A stretch of DNA of 36,005 nucleotides from a virus, in IMG/VR virus record IMGVR_UViG_3300006638_000013, positions 1-36,005 of that record; one strand, given 5' to 3'. The position numbers and the translations under genes were made by a program. A model generated the notes under the pieces. It saw only the letters and a program-made list of their open reading frames with translations, searched no databases and was not told the DNA's origin. Of the stretch, positions 7,130 through 14,937 are shown piece by piece. Each line of letters starts with the position of its first letter. Within the stretch, counting starts at the first letter, position 1.

Positions 7130-8003
7130 TTTTTGTCTTCGGGGTTCACCGTCGTTATATATTGAGGAAATTTCGCTGGTAATCGCAACCGCGTTCGTGA
7201 AGCAGCATCACTACTCCAAAGTGATGCCGAAATTGAACAAGGTGGTTCTGGGGCTGTTTGACCCGACCGCCCGTCTAGTGGGAATAATCACATTCGGCTG
7301 GGGTGTGCGGCCAAAAGACACGATCCGCGTTTTGTTTCCCTCGCTGGACTCCCAAGACTACTTAGAAATCGGAAAACTGTGTCTACTGGATGAATTGCCG
7401 AAGAACAGCGAAAGCAGGTTCATTACGGCGGCCATCCGCTGTCTTCGACAAATGCGTCCCGACCTGAAGGTTCTGTTCACATGGGCAGACGCGATTTGGG
7501 GCAAACCCGGATACATCTATCAAGCCAGCAATTTCTACTGTGGCCCGTCTATATCATCGGAAGCGTACCGAGACAGCAAGGGCCAGCGGATTCACCCTCG
7601 CCAACTGCATAAGCTGTTGATTTCGATCGGGGAAATCACTGCAGGAAAAAAAGGACGTTATGTGACGCCCACTGAAGTGCGCGAAAATCCAAAACTAGGG
7701 GTCGGTAATTGGGCTCCCCGTAACACCAAGTCTGGCGTACGTCGCCCGTTTCCGAGCGACATGGCTCGCTTAGGTCTATCCCATGTGCGCGGGCTGCAGT
7801 TTCGGTATGTTTATTTTTTGTGTAACGCCAAGATCGAGCAGAGGCTATTAGCGGAATCGACTGTCGCTTGGCGTAAGACCGACTATCCAAAAACAGCAGA
7901 CTGTATTTGGACAGTCAGAAACGGAGCGGAGAACTGGCATAACTGGACACCCGGAGCCGAACCCGTTTTTACCGCAGCATTCGATACGGAGAAAACCACT
8001 TGA
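7068..8003 (+). CDS. Mom-like DNA base-modification protein (GNAT-type fold)
   Basis: 311 residues. The central region matches the Mu Mom family, which modifies adenine in phage DNA to evade restriction: QHHYSKVMP, LVGIITFGWGV, LEIGKLCLLDELPKNSESRF, CLRQMRPDLKVLFTWADA, then PGYIYQASNFYCGP. A C-terminal extension (about 185-311) has IHPRQL and a basic segment. The ATG has GGAGG 7 nt upstream, but both lie inside the tRNA-like element. The first 20 residues are therefore tRNA-derived, and there is no other standard in-frame start before the conserved part. The role as anti-restriction modification is inferred from family motifs. Confidence 0.65.
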   Translation: MAEQSPIRVKEGGSIPPAPLHFCLRGSPSLYIEEISLVIATAFVKQHHYSKVMPKLNKVVLGLFDPTARLVGIITFGWGVRPKDTIRVLFPSLDSQDYLEIGKLCLLDELPKNSESRFITAAIRCLRQMRPDLKVLFTWADAIWGKPGYIYQASNFYCGPSISSEAYRDSKGQRIHPRQLHKLLISIGEITAGKKGRYVTPTEVRENPKLGVGNWAPRNTKSGVRRPFPSDMARLGLSHVRGLQFRYVYFLCNAKIEQRLLAESTVAWRKTDYPKTADCIWTVRNGAENWHNWTPGAEPVFTAAFDTEKTT

Positions 8004-8473
8004 ACACGGAATCGCAAGCAAAGCAGGAAATCTCAGAAGCATACGACGCAGCTAAGGCGGCTGGAGCAGTGGATGACACCAGTGCGGAGGGGCACACCTT
8101 CGGGCGCGTGTGTGTAAAGTGGCACGACTGGTACGTGGTTAACAAACCAAAAGATAAGGGCGACCGCATTCGTTTTATGTGGAAAGCCCTCGGCATCCCT
8201 CACACAACGGCGTACCATTGGATGGGTATCTACAGAAAAACGAGCGGAGAAAAGCCGCCGATTGTGGAGTACACTAGGGAAGAACTTGAACACCAAGAAC
8301 GCAAAAAAACTAACGAGGAGAGGCTGTTACTATTGTTTGCGGAGTGCGGGTTTCCGACCTACGTCAAACAGAATTGCGCTACAAACGAGCTACATTTCAA
8401 TGTGATTTTTTCCGCATTGACTGAAACAGAAGTGAGAAGTCTGGCCGAATTGGTGGATCGACGCGGAAAATGA
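8000..8473 (+). CDS. hypothetical protein (157 aa) with helix-turn-helix-like segment
   Basis: TTG start overlapping the TGA of the mom-like gene, with GGAG 8 nt upstream. The segment RIRFMWKALGIPHTTAYHWM resembles a helix-turn-helix with a recognition helix, so DNA binding is possible. The C-terminal half is mixed alpha/beta (ERLLLLFAECGFPTYV). No family is assigned. Confidence 0.75.
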   Translation: MNTESQAKQEISEAYDAAKAAGAVDDTSAEGHTFGRVCVKWHDWYVVNKPKDKGDRIRFMWKALGIPHTTAYHWMGIYRKTSGEKPPIVEYTREELEHQERKKTNEERLLLLFAECGFPTYVKQNCATNELHFNVIFSALTETEVRSLAELVDRRGK

Positions 8474-9441
8474 AGTCAGAAGAATTTCAACTCGAAGAGC
8501 CGTTGCACTTCTACAACGGCTCAGTCACCCTGCGTTTTGACAGGGCGAATTGGCATTGGTACATCGAGCACCCAGACGGCAGACTCGAACGGGTGTCGGG
8601 TATCACGGGCGTCGTCGGCATCATCGACAAAAGCATGTATCTAGTGCCGTGGGCGTGCAAGATGATGTACCTCAAGATGCTGCGCCTCATACCCACAGAA
8701 GACAACCGCATCAAAGCGATCACGATGGGCGAATTCGACGCGCTCCTGATGCAGTCCAAGTCTGCGCACAAGGACAAATTCGAAGACGCTGGCGACGTAG
8801 GTACGGCGGCGCACAAATGGATCGAGGCTACCATTCGCAACGCCATCACGTTTAATCACGGCGTCGTAGATAAAATGAACGACATGGCTCCCACAGATGA
8901 ACGCTCAATAAGCTGCGGCATGGCGGCGTTCGACTGGATGCAGAGACATAACGTGCGCTGGATTTGCACGGAGCGTGTCGTTTACAGCCGGAAGCATGGG
9001 TACGCGGGCACCACGGACGGGCTCGCGATGGTTGATGCTTGCGAGAACCCGGCATGCTGTGGTAGACTGTTTCTTGACGAACTGGACCTGATCGACTGGA
9101 AGTCGAGTAACGCGCTGCGCATCGACTACCTGTACCAGACGGCGGCGTACCAAAACGCAATCGTCGAGGATACGGGCGAAGACATCAAGGCGCGCTGGAT
9201 TCTTCGGCTCGGCAAAGAAGACGGAAAATTCGAGGCGTGGTATGAGACGAATTTCGAGCAAGATTTCTCTGGGTATCTCGCATGCCTGAATCTGCAGCGT
9301 GTGCATCGCGCGGTCGAACAGCGGATGTCTGAGCAGAAAAAGTTGAAGACGTTCACTAAGCGTAAAGCCGCTAAAGACGTGAAAGAGAAAATCAAGTTCG
9401 AGAAACGGACCATAAAAGAGCAGGGCAAGTTCGGGTTTTAA
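8470..9441 (+). CDS. PD-(D/E)XK superfamily nuclease (RecB/Cas4-like)
   Basis: 323 residues. The core motifs are GTAAHKWIE (helix with the conserved His), GYAGTTDGLA (first Asp), LIDWKSS (the D-x-K pair) and YLYQTAAYQ (the Q-xxx-Y helix), in the order seen in RecB-like exonucleases. The extreme C-terminus is strongly basic (KRKAAKDVKEKIKFEKRTIK). It probably processes DNA ends for the ERF annealing protein, as lambda Exo does for Beta. That pairing is inferred from genome context. ATGA overlap with the upstream gene. Confidence 0.82.
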   Translation: MKSEEFQLEEPLHFYNGSVTLRFDRANWHWYIEHPDGRLERVSGITGVVGIIDKSMYLVPWACKMMYLKMLRLIPTEDNRIKAITMGEFDALLMQSKSAHKDKFEDAGDVGTAAHKWIEATIRNAITFNHGVVDKMNDMAPTDERSISCGMAAFDWMQRHNVRWICTERVVYSRKHGYAGTTDGLAMVDACENPACCGRLFLDELDLIDWKSSNALRIDYLYQTAAYQNAIVEDTGEDIKARWILRLGKEDGKFEAWYETNFEQDFSGYLACLNLQRVHRAVEQRMSEQKKLKTFTKRKAAKDVKEKIKFEKRTIKEQGKFGF

Positions 9442-9456
9442 TTCGAGGTGTAGCTG

Positions 9457-11460
9457 ATGGTGAATGCTGACGCTATTCCGCAGGTATTGAAGGATTTTCC
9501 GCACTGGATTGTGTGGAAGCTAGAGAAGCGTAAAGGTCAAACCACCAAAGTTCCGTACGACGCCAAAAACGGCGGACCAGCAAAATCGAACGACTCATCG
9601 ACGTGGGCAGCCTTCGATACAGCACTCGAATTGGCCTCCGACGAACTGACGAAATACGACGGCATCGGGTTCATGCTGCAGGGCACCGACTTGGTCGGCA
9701 TCGACTTCGACGGCGTCGTCAAAGACTCTATCGTCGAGCCGTATGTTCTCAATATTCTGGAACAACTCGGCAATCCGTATAGCGAAATCACTCCGTCAGG
9801 CAACGGCATTCGCGCGTTCGTGCAGTGCGCGGCACTTCCGAAGGGGCAGCGAAAATTCCCCAGCGGCAATCACTACGGCGCGGAAATCTACAGCGGTGCC
9901 GAGGGCGGTCGCTACCTCACGGTGACGGGTCGGATTTGCCTCGGCGGCGACGGCATCCCAGCAATTGCGGACATGACCGTGCCGTACTTCATGATTACGC
10001 AGTTTAAGAACGAAAAATTCAAGCAGGTGTGGATGGGTGATGCCTCCGCGTACGATAACGACAACTCCGATGCGGACATGGCACTCTGTTCAATGCTTGC
10101 GCGGCGGCTGAACAATAACCCAGCGGAAGTTGAGAAAATGTTCAACGCTTCCGTACAAGGCCATCGAGAGAAATGGATAGAACGCGGCGATTACCGCAAG
10201 CGCACCGTCTTCAAAGCCTGTGGCATCAAACCCGAGACAGCCTACGGCATCGAGCCCGCCAAACCTGTCAGCGATGCGTGCGAACCTGAATTCGAAGCCG
10301 ACTTCGAACACGAAGAGCCCGAGGTAAAGCCGAAGTCGTTGGTTTATCGTACGGCGGATACTCTCTGCCCAAAGCGTATCAAATGGCTGTGGAAGGATCG
10401 CGTGCCGCTTGGGAAAATTACGTTGATCGCCGGGAACCCGGACAACGGAAAATCCATTGTTGCCGTCAGCATCGCCGCGATTTGTTCCACAGGTAGACCG
10501 TGGTCGGACTGTGCAAATACCATTCCTCCATCTGAAGTTTTGCTACTCATTGGCGAAGACGACTTGGACGACACGGTTATCCCGCGCTTGATTGCATCCG
10601 AAGCCGACAGGACGAAAGTCCATCTCCTTGAATCGGTCAACCGACCCGGCGACGCCGATACCGAAGTGCGGTTGGACGTAGACGTTCCTGCAATCGATAG
10701 TTTTTTGGGCGAGCATCCTGACATTCGGTTGGTCGTCATCGACCCGATTAGCAACTACCTCGGCGACGCGAGCATGGTCGCTGAACAAGAAGCACGGCGG
10801 GAGGTGTTGATTCCGCTCAAACAGATGGCGGCGCATAGGAATGTCGCCATCATCATGATTATGCACCTCAACAAAAAATCGGAACTGGACGCCATCGGTC
10901 GAGTCGGTGGAGCGATGGCATTCATCGGCGTGTCTCGGTGCGCTTGGATGTGCATCAGGGACGCCAGCGAAGACGAGGGCGGAACCAAAGATACCTACTC
11001 GATGGTTCGCATCAAAAATAACTTGGCGAAAGCGGGCGGCGGAATCGCGTACCGAACCACGGCGCTGAAAATTCCCGAACTGCAGGTTGCGGGCGAGGAT
11101 GATGTTTGGACCCCGTACGCGATCTGGGGCAACGCAGTGGACAAGACGGCTGATGATATGCTGGAAGCCAAACGTGCGGGCGGCGGGCGACCGACAGGTA
11201 CGGACTTCAAACTGCAGGAAGCGGTGCATTTCTTGACGGACTTTTTAGCAGGCAAACCCAAACCTGCGAAAGAGGTCTTCGAGCAGGCTAAAGAGATGCA
11301 CGGTATCTCCCCAGAGACGGTTCGCCGCGCGGCGAAGTCCATAAATGTGAGCATCAAGCAATTTCAACGGCAGTGGCTGTGGGAACTGACTGAAATGAAT
11401 GAAGTTAATGACAGTCCCACAGAATCTGAAGCCGAAGTCAGCGGGGATTTATACCGATGA
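9457..11460 (+). CDS. bifunctional primase (AEP/NrS-1-type) and RecA-like replicative helicase
   Basis: 667 residues. The N-terminal domain (about 1-180) starts DFPHWIVWKLEKRKGQ with VPYDAKNG, then VGIDFDGVV (catalytic D83/D85), SGNGIRAFV and EIYSGAEGGRYLTVTG, matching primase-polymerase domains of the NrS-1/archaeo-eukaryotic type. After an acidic linker comes a RecA-fold ATPase with Walker A GNPDNGKS (326-333), LIGEDD, Walker B LVVIDPIS and the MHLNKK sensor segment, as in RepA/DnaB-like helicases. The C-terminus has a winged-helix-like tail (SPETVRRAAKSINVS). It would prime and unwind phage DNA. AGGTG lies upstream of the ATG. Confidence 0.88.
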   Translation: MVNADAIPQVLKDFPHWIVWKLEKRKGQTTKVPYDAKNGGPAKSNDSSTWAAFDTALELASDELTKYDGIGFMLQGTDLVGIDFDGVVKDSIVEPYVLNILEQLGNPYSEITPSGNGIRAFVQCAALPKGQRKFPSGNHYGAEIYSGAEGGRYLTVTGRICLGGDGIPAIADMTVPYFMITQFKNEKFKQVWMGDASAYDNDNSDADMALCSMLARRLNNNPAEVEKMFNASVQGHREKWIERGDYRKRTVFKACGIKPETAYGIEPAKPVSDACEPEFEADFEHEEPEVKPKSLVYRTADTLCPKRIKWLWKDRVPLGKITLIAGNPDNGKSIVAVSIAAICSTGRPWSDCANTIPPSEVLLLIGEDDLDDTVIPRLIASEADRTKVHLLESVNRPGDADTEVRLDVDVPAIDSFLGEHPDIRLVVIDPISNYLGDASMVAEQEARREVLIPLKQMAAHRNVAIIMIMHLNKKSELDAIGRVGGAMAFIGVSRCAWMCIRDASEDEGGTKDTYSMVRIKNNLAKAGGGIAYRTTALKIPELQVAGEDDVWTPYAIWGNAVDKTADDMLEAKRAGGGRPTGTDFKLQEAVHFLTDFLAGKPKPAKEVFEQAKEMHGISPETVRRAAKSINVSIKQFQRQWLWELTEMNEVNDSPTESEAEVSGDLYR

Positions 11461-11615
11461 CCCGCCGTGGCGTGAGAGATGATGACCATCTGACTATGCG
11501 CGAGGGAGAATTTTCCTTAAAAGGGGTAAGTTATAGAGAGGGAAAGAGTTATAATATATATATATATTTACCACCTGACCCCTCAGATGGTCATCAACCT
11601 ATACGGCACGGCTAG
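11457..11615 (+). CDS. possible 52-residue ORF overlapping the inverted-repeat segment
   Basis: ATGA overlap with the primase-helicase stop opens a frame of 52 codons (MTRRGVRDDDHLTMREG ...). It runs through the AT-rich tract (giving NIYIYL) and both arms of a 13-bp inverted repeat. Those features suggest structural DNA rather than a protein, so this is listed only as possible. Confidence 0.22.
   Translation: MTRRGVRDDDHLTMREGEFSLKGVSYREGKSYNIYIYLPPDPSDGHQPIRHG
11481..11595. repeat. 13-bp inverted repeat flanking an AT-rich tract; candidate replication origin
   Basis: GATGACCATCTGA (11481-11493) and its exact reverse complement TCAGATGGTCATC (11583-11595) flank a segment containing 22 consecutive bases of almost pure A/T (11549-11570). 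The element lies in the only sizeable gap of the replication block, right after the primase-helicase gene. An easily melted tract between binding-site-like arms is the layout expected of an origin. This is inference from layout. Confidence 0.4.
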
Positions 11616-11661
11616 AACGGGTTTTGCGCACTACTTCTTGACAATGTGACGGAGGATTCAA

Positions 11662-12138
11662 ATGGCACTGAACAAGTCGTTAGCTAAGATCGCCGCTCGG
11701 GTGCTTCACAATACCCACACGGCTCCAGATAATTGCAAATTCAAATTCGAGTTGCTGGCGGAAGCGTACGGCTCCGCCGCAGTCGAGGCGGACTTCGAAA
11801 CATGGTGCGTAGAGCACATGGTTGAACCGCCGCAGTACCCGATCACCTCGTACCTGAAGGTGGTTGACTCTCGTCTGGGCACGGAGCCCACGAAAGCCGA
11901 CACCAAGGACCCACGGGTCGCGGATATGCTGGCGTTCACCTACGACCTCACGGGCACGTTGCCGTACGCAAAGCATGTGGCACAACTGCTGGTCGATTTT
12001 GAAATCGAGGAACTGAAAGCGGCACTGACGGAATACAACGGTCTCCTCGACGACAAGGAAATGAAAAGCGGGATGCGGTCGTTCTTCGCCGACGGCGGCG
12101 CAGCGGCGGTCATCTACGCTCGAAGGAAACGGAAATGA
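11662..12138 (+). CDS. hypothetical protein (158 aa) downstream of the primase-helicase
   Basis: GGAGG lies 7 nt before the ATG. Mostly helical, with SLAKIAARVLHNTHTAP at the start, a central loop (EPPQYPITSYLKVVDSRLG) and a basic end (YARRKRK). No family is recognised. Its position next to the primase-helicase and the candidate origin would suit a replication accessory protein, but no motif proves it. Stop overlaps the next ATG. Confidence 0.78.
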   Translation: MALNKSLAKIAARVLHNTHTAPDNCKFKFELLAEAYGSAAVEADFETWCVEHMVEPPQYPITSYLKVVDSRLGTEPTKADTKDPRVADMLAFTYDLTGTLPYAKHVAQLLVDFEIEELKAALTEYNGLLDDKEMKSGMRSFFADGGAAAVIYARRKRK

Positions 12139-12779
12139 GCGAGTCATTGATGAATTCGAAAGCCAACGAAGCATTGAACCGCGTAGACACTCAAGTGGCG
12201 ATGCTGGCCTCCGCTGAAAACGGCTTGGAGCGCGGCTACGCTTACCTCGGGTACCTTATCTTGGAAGTTGCCGAGTTACAATATTGGCGGGTAAATTACG
12301 ACTCTTTCTATCAATATTTGCAGTGCCTCGCCACCAAGTTTAATCGAGGAACAGGCTGCATTCAACGATATTTTCTCACAGTTCGGGACTTGATTGATAC
12401 GTTCTCCCGAGACCAACTAGAAGCTATTGGGATAACAAAAGCCATAGAGTTGAGACGTGCGAAAGAGTTTGCGATTGTTCTTCCGCCAACCATCGTCGAG
12501 GCGGCACTGAATTCAACTGTGACCGTGCGGGAACTGAGAAAACTGATAAACACCACGCTGAAATTTCCAGACGATGAACCCGGAGATTGGTTTGATGCCG
12601 AGATGGCGTTCATGGCTACTGCAGAAGAGCGCGCTACCATCGAGGCAGCTTTTGACGCCGCCCGGCGCACTGACCCGCTCATCAAAGATACAATCTCGAA
12701 GTCTGGACAAATGAAGGAGATTTTGCTACGATTGAGTATGGAGTACCTTTCGACGTACTCAGGAGCCGTAGGAGAATAG
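12135..12779 (+). CDS. hypothetical helical protein (214 aa), possibly DNA-binding
   Basis: The middle reads YLGYLILEVAELQYWRVNYD, SFYQYLQCLATKFNRGTG and LEAIGITKAIELRRA. The GITKAIEL phrase and the overall pattern recall plasmid and phage replication/partition-type proteins, but I cannot name a family. The second half is acidic and helical (DDEPGDWFDAEMAFM). ATGA overlap with the preceding gene suggests co-translation. Confidence 0.75.
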   Translation: MSESLMNSKANEALNRVDTQVAMLASAENGLERGYAYLGYLILEVAELQYWRVNYDSFYQYLQCLATKFNRGTGCIQRYFLTVRDLIDTFSRDQLEAIGITKAIELRRAKEFAIVLPPTIVEAALNSTVTVRELRKLINTTLKFPDDEPGDWFDAEMAFMATAEERATIEAAFDAARRTDPLIKDTISKSGQMKEILLRLSMEYLSTYSGAVGE

Positions 12780-12783
12780 GCAC

Positions 12784-13239
12784 ATGCGACATCAAAAAGA
12801 AAACCAACATCGCTGGAATCTCAAGAATCCCGAGAAAATTAAGGGATATACTGCTAAATACCGCGCAAAGCCGGGGTACCGGGAACGCCATCGAGATTGG
12901 TATCGCGCTCACCCGCTTCAGGTCATGCTCTGTCGCGCGAAGTACTCTGCTAGTCGTCGCGGGTTAGCTTTCAACCTCACGCTAGAATATCTCCAATCCA
13001 TCTTTGTCACTGTCTGTCCCATCTTAGGGGTGAAGCTGAATTACAGCGGCGACACCCATAGGTCAGACCGCAACTCCGCATCACTAGACCAAGTGGTCGC
13101 TGGGAAAGGATACATACAAGGAAACGTCGCCATCATATCAGACCGAGCCAACACCATCAAAAACGACGGCACCGCAGAAGAGCACCGCTTGATTGCCGAT
13201 TTTATGGATAAATTTCTCGGGAGTCACCCCAGTGAGTAA
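12784..13239 (+). CDS. HNH-like endonuclease, ASLDQ...KGYIQGNV type
   Basis: 151 residues. The N-terminus is very basic (HQKENQHRWNLKNPEKIKG and YRERHRDWYRAHP), typical of DNA contact. The catalytic part reads CPILGVKLNY, then ASLDQVVAGKGYIQGNVAII and SDRANTIKNDGT. This is the pattern of the phage endonuclease family in which 'SLDRID...KGYVxGNVWVIS..AN.IKND' replaces the classical HNH spacing. The usual RID is QVV here, which may affect catalysis. GGAG lies 9 nt before the ATG. Free-standing selfish nuclease by inference. Confidence 0.78.
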   Translation: MRHQKENQHRWNLKNPEKIKGYTAKYRAKPGYRERHRDWYRAHPLQVMLCRAKYSASRRGLAFNLTLEYLQSIFVTVCPILGVKLNYSGDTHRSDRNSASLDQVVAGKGYIQGNVAIISDRANTIKNDGTAEEHRLIADFMDKFLGSHPSE

Positions 13240-13579
13240 CTTCGTGTGGGTTGAAATCAACAGAAAGTCTCAACTCCCCACGCGTATTTTCAAGAACCAG
13301 AGGGCGGCGTTCAGTGCGCTCGGTTTGACTGGATTTCTTGCGGAGTGGGACAGGACCCAAGCAGTTGCATCAATTCGGCATCAATGTTTCAGGCGCGCAG
13401 AAAGATACTGTGAACTGTGCGCTTCTCTCGTCTTAGAATCCAACGGGCACATGCACGAGCAGCAACATCGCGGCAAGGGCGGCGAGATTTCACTTGCAAA
13501 TTCTGTGTTTATCTGCGCACAATGTCACAGGCGGGCACACAGCGATAGAGAACCAAAATTCACTAGGAGAACACGATGA
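13232..13579 (+). CDS. HNH endonuclease (115 aa)
   Basis: GTG start overlapping the previous stop, with GGAG 9 nt upstream. Residues YCELCASLVLESNGHMHEQQ HRGKGG (broken here for length), SLANSVFICAQCHRRAHSD give CxxC, HMHEQQHR, N and CAQCH-H: a classical HNH fold. Tandem with another HNH-like gene, an arrangement that suggests one homing unit or two successive insertions. Confidence 0.8.
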   Translation: MSNFVWVEINRKSQLPTRIFKNQRAAFSALGLTGFLAEWDRTQAVASIRHQCFRRAERYCELCASLVLESNGHMHEQQHRGKGGEISLANSVFICAQCHRRAHSDREPKFTRRTR

Positions 13580-13770
13580 CTATGATTCCTTTTCGTTGTA
13601 TCGGTCGGAAGCAAGTAGGTAGAGACCTGATCCGCTGCGAAAACACATCGAACGAACCCAGCTATCCTGATAAACCTCAGTGGGGTTGGCTCTGCCCGTC
13701 CTGCGCCGGGGCTCCTACCATCGGCAGTGCGCGAAATACGAAAGGCATTGTCGAAGAAAGAGAAAAATAG
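13576..13770 (+). CDS. small zinc-ribbon-like protein (64 aa)
   Basis: AGGAG precedes the ATG, which overlaps the HNH stop. Four Cys in two groups (RCIG...RCEN and LCPSCAG) suggest a zinc ribbon. Function unknown. Directly followed by a GTAC-palindrome promoter. Confidence 0.7.
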   Translation: MTMIPFRCIGRKQVGRDLIRCENTSNEPSYPDKPQWGWLCPSCAGAPTIGSARNTKGIVEEREK

Positions 13771-13812
13771 TACTTCGGTACCATTGACGCCATGCTCGAC
13801 ATCGGGTAAAGT
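13770..13812 (+). promoter_or_regulatory. promoter of the response regulator/polysaccharide operon with GTAC operator
   Basis: GTAC-TTCG-GTAC (13770-13781) lies 2 nt before TTGACG (13784-13789), followed by a 17-nt spacer and TAAAGT (13807-13812). This is the clearest plus-strand copy of the palindrome-plus-TTGAC arrangement. It should drive the 13838-19485 gene run. Confidence 0.65.
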
Positions 13813-13837
13813 TGGTTTGTAAGCGATAGGAGACCCA

Positions 13838-14068
13838 ATGAAGAACATCGACAGAGACGTAACTATCACTGACAAAGACTGGCTGGACGAAAATCTGGCG
13901 TATGAACTGAAGCAAGTCCGCGCCGAACTCCGCAACGATCCCAGTCCGCGTGAAAAATTCATTTTGGAAAGTCGCCTCGCAGACTACCTCGACCGCATCA
14001 ATAATTCCATCAAATATGAAGTTGCACGTCAGAAGTTTTTTGACGACAACGTGAAGGGACTGAACTAA
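13838..14068 (+). CDS. small helical hypothetical protein (76 aa)
   Basis: AGGAG 7 nt before the ATG. Highly charged and helical (LAYELKQVRAELRNDPSPRE, LESRLADYLDRINNS). First gene of the apparent response regulator/polysaccharide operon. Stop and next start share TAATG. No family recognised. Confidence 0.75.
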   Translation: MKNIDRDVTITDKDWLDENLAYELKQVRAELRNDPSPREKFILESRLADYLDRINNSIKYEVARQKFFDDNVKGLN

Positions 14069-14307
14069 TGGACGGGAACAACTGGCTGGCGAGGGAACAA
14101 GAGAAGCAACAGAACCTGCTGAAACAGGCCATCGAACAGCGGGATTTGCTGAAACAAGCTATCGACGATTTTCAGGTTTGGGTCGATACGTCGGAGAAAA
14201 AAGTTATCCCCGACGAGTCAAAAACTGTGTGGGATAACCTCACCCTATCCGACTTGAAGTTTTTGCACGATATGGGAATTGACATCGGCGACACGGAGGC
14301 AAAATGA
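14068..14307 (+). CDS. small coiled-coil-like hypothetical protein (79 aa)
   Basis: N-terminal heptad-like repeat (EQEKQQNLLKQAIEQRDLLK) suggests a short coiled coil, followed by an acidic C-terminal part (LSDLKFLHDMGIDIGD). Coupled to both neighbours (TAATG before, ATGA after). Function unknown. Confidence 0.75.
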   Translation: MDGNNWLAREQEKQQNLLKQAIEQRDLLKQAIDDFQVWVDTSEKKVIPDESKTVWDNLTLSDLKFLHDMGIDIGDTEAK

Positions 14308-14477
14308 CAACGAATTATAAGGCGCAGTGGCTTCGGAAAGGTCTGTTGGAACGCAACGGCGGAGAGAAGTCCGCGATGGGACACGCTCTATCACTTCTGA
14401 GCGACGAGGAACTGATCGAAAAGTACCAGCGCTATAATCTGCGGCACATCAGGGCGATCACCGAAGGGGCGAAGTGA
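14304..14477 (+). CDS. small hypothetical protein (57 aa) before the response regulator
   Basis: Frame of 57 codons from an ATGA overlap to a TGATG overlap: MTTNYKAQWLRKGLLERN then SLLSDEELIEKYQRYNLRHI. It fills the gap exactly between its neighbours, which supports it being real. Helical and basic; unknown function. Confidence 0.72.
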   Translation: MTTNYKAQWLRKGLLERNGGEKSAMGHALSLLSDEELIEKYQRYNLRHIRAITEGAK

Positions 14478-14836
14478 TGCACATCCTAGTGGTTGACGAC
14501 TACGCAGACCTGTTGAAGGTTGTCAGAACAATTCTCCACGGGGAAGGGCACCAAGTTAAGACGGCGGAAGACGGGCAACAAGGGCTCCACGATTTTCGGT
14601 ATGCACTGGGTTCGCCGTTTCCGTTCGACGCGGTTATCTCAGATTGGAATATGCCGCACATGAATGGGTTCGAGATGGTGTCCGAAATTCTCGACCTCGA
14701 TCCCAACGTCAAAATTGTCATGATGTCCGCCGATTACTCGAACCAACCGCCCGAACGCGCTGACGGGCGCAAGATTAAAATGTTCCAGAAGCCATTCCAT
14801 CCAGATGCGATGCTAGAGGAACTGGTCAAGCCGTGA
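14477..14836 (+). CDS. stand-alone response regulator receiver domain (CheY-like)
   Basis: 119 residues, one complete receiver domain and no output domain. The acidic pocket is D7-D8 (HILVVDD), the phospho-acceptor is D56 (VISDWNMPHMNG), the switch Ser is S84 (VMMSAD) and the conserved Lys is K105 (MFQKPF). It should be phosphorylated by a histidine kinase, which must come from the host because none is visible here. It lies just upstream of and coupled to the polysaccharide synthase genes, so control of that export system is a reasonable inference. Response regulators are uncommon in phage genomes. Confidence 0.9.
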   Translation: MHILVVDDYADLLKVVRTILHGEGHQVKTAEDGQQGLHDFRYALGSPFPFDAVISDWNMPHMNGFEMVSEILDLDPNVKIVMMSADYSNQPPERADGRKIKMFQKPFHPDAMLEELVKP

Positions 14837-14928
14837 AATTGTTCTGGTACGAATGGGTTTTAGCGTCTGCCGCGTTGTTTTGGCTGTACGCGTTGACGTA
14901 TCACGCAGTGAGATATCCGGGTATCTGA
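14833..14928 (+). CDS. tiny membrane protein (31 aa)
   Basis: GTG start overlapping the response-regulator stop (GTGA). The sequence KLFWYEWVLASAALFWLYAL is one membrane helix with a short polar tail. It fills the space between two coupled genes and ends just before the GAGGAG ribosome site of the glycosyltransferase. It may be a subunit of the synthase complex, by position only. Confidence 0.6.
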   Translation: MKLFWYEWVLASAALFWLYALTYHAVRYPGI

Positions 14929-14937
14929 GGAGAAATC

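Noticed and set aside
11639-11661. TTGACA as a promoter -35 for the 11662 gene
   Set aside because: A -10 at normal spacing would fall on the start codon and has no resemblance to TATAAT.
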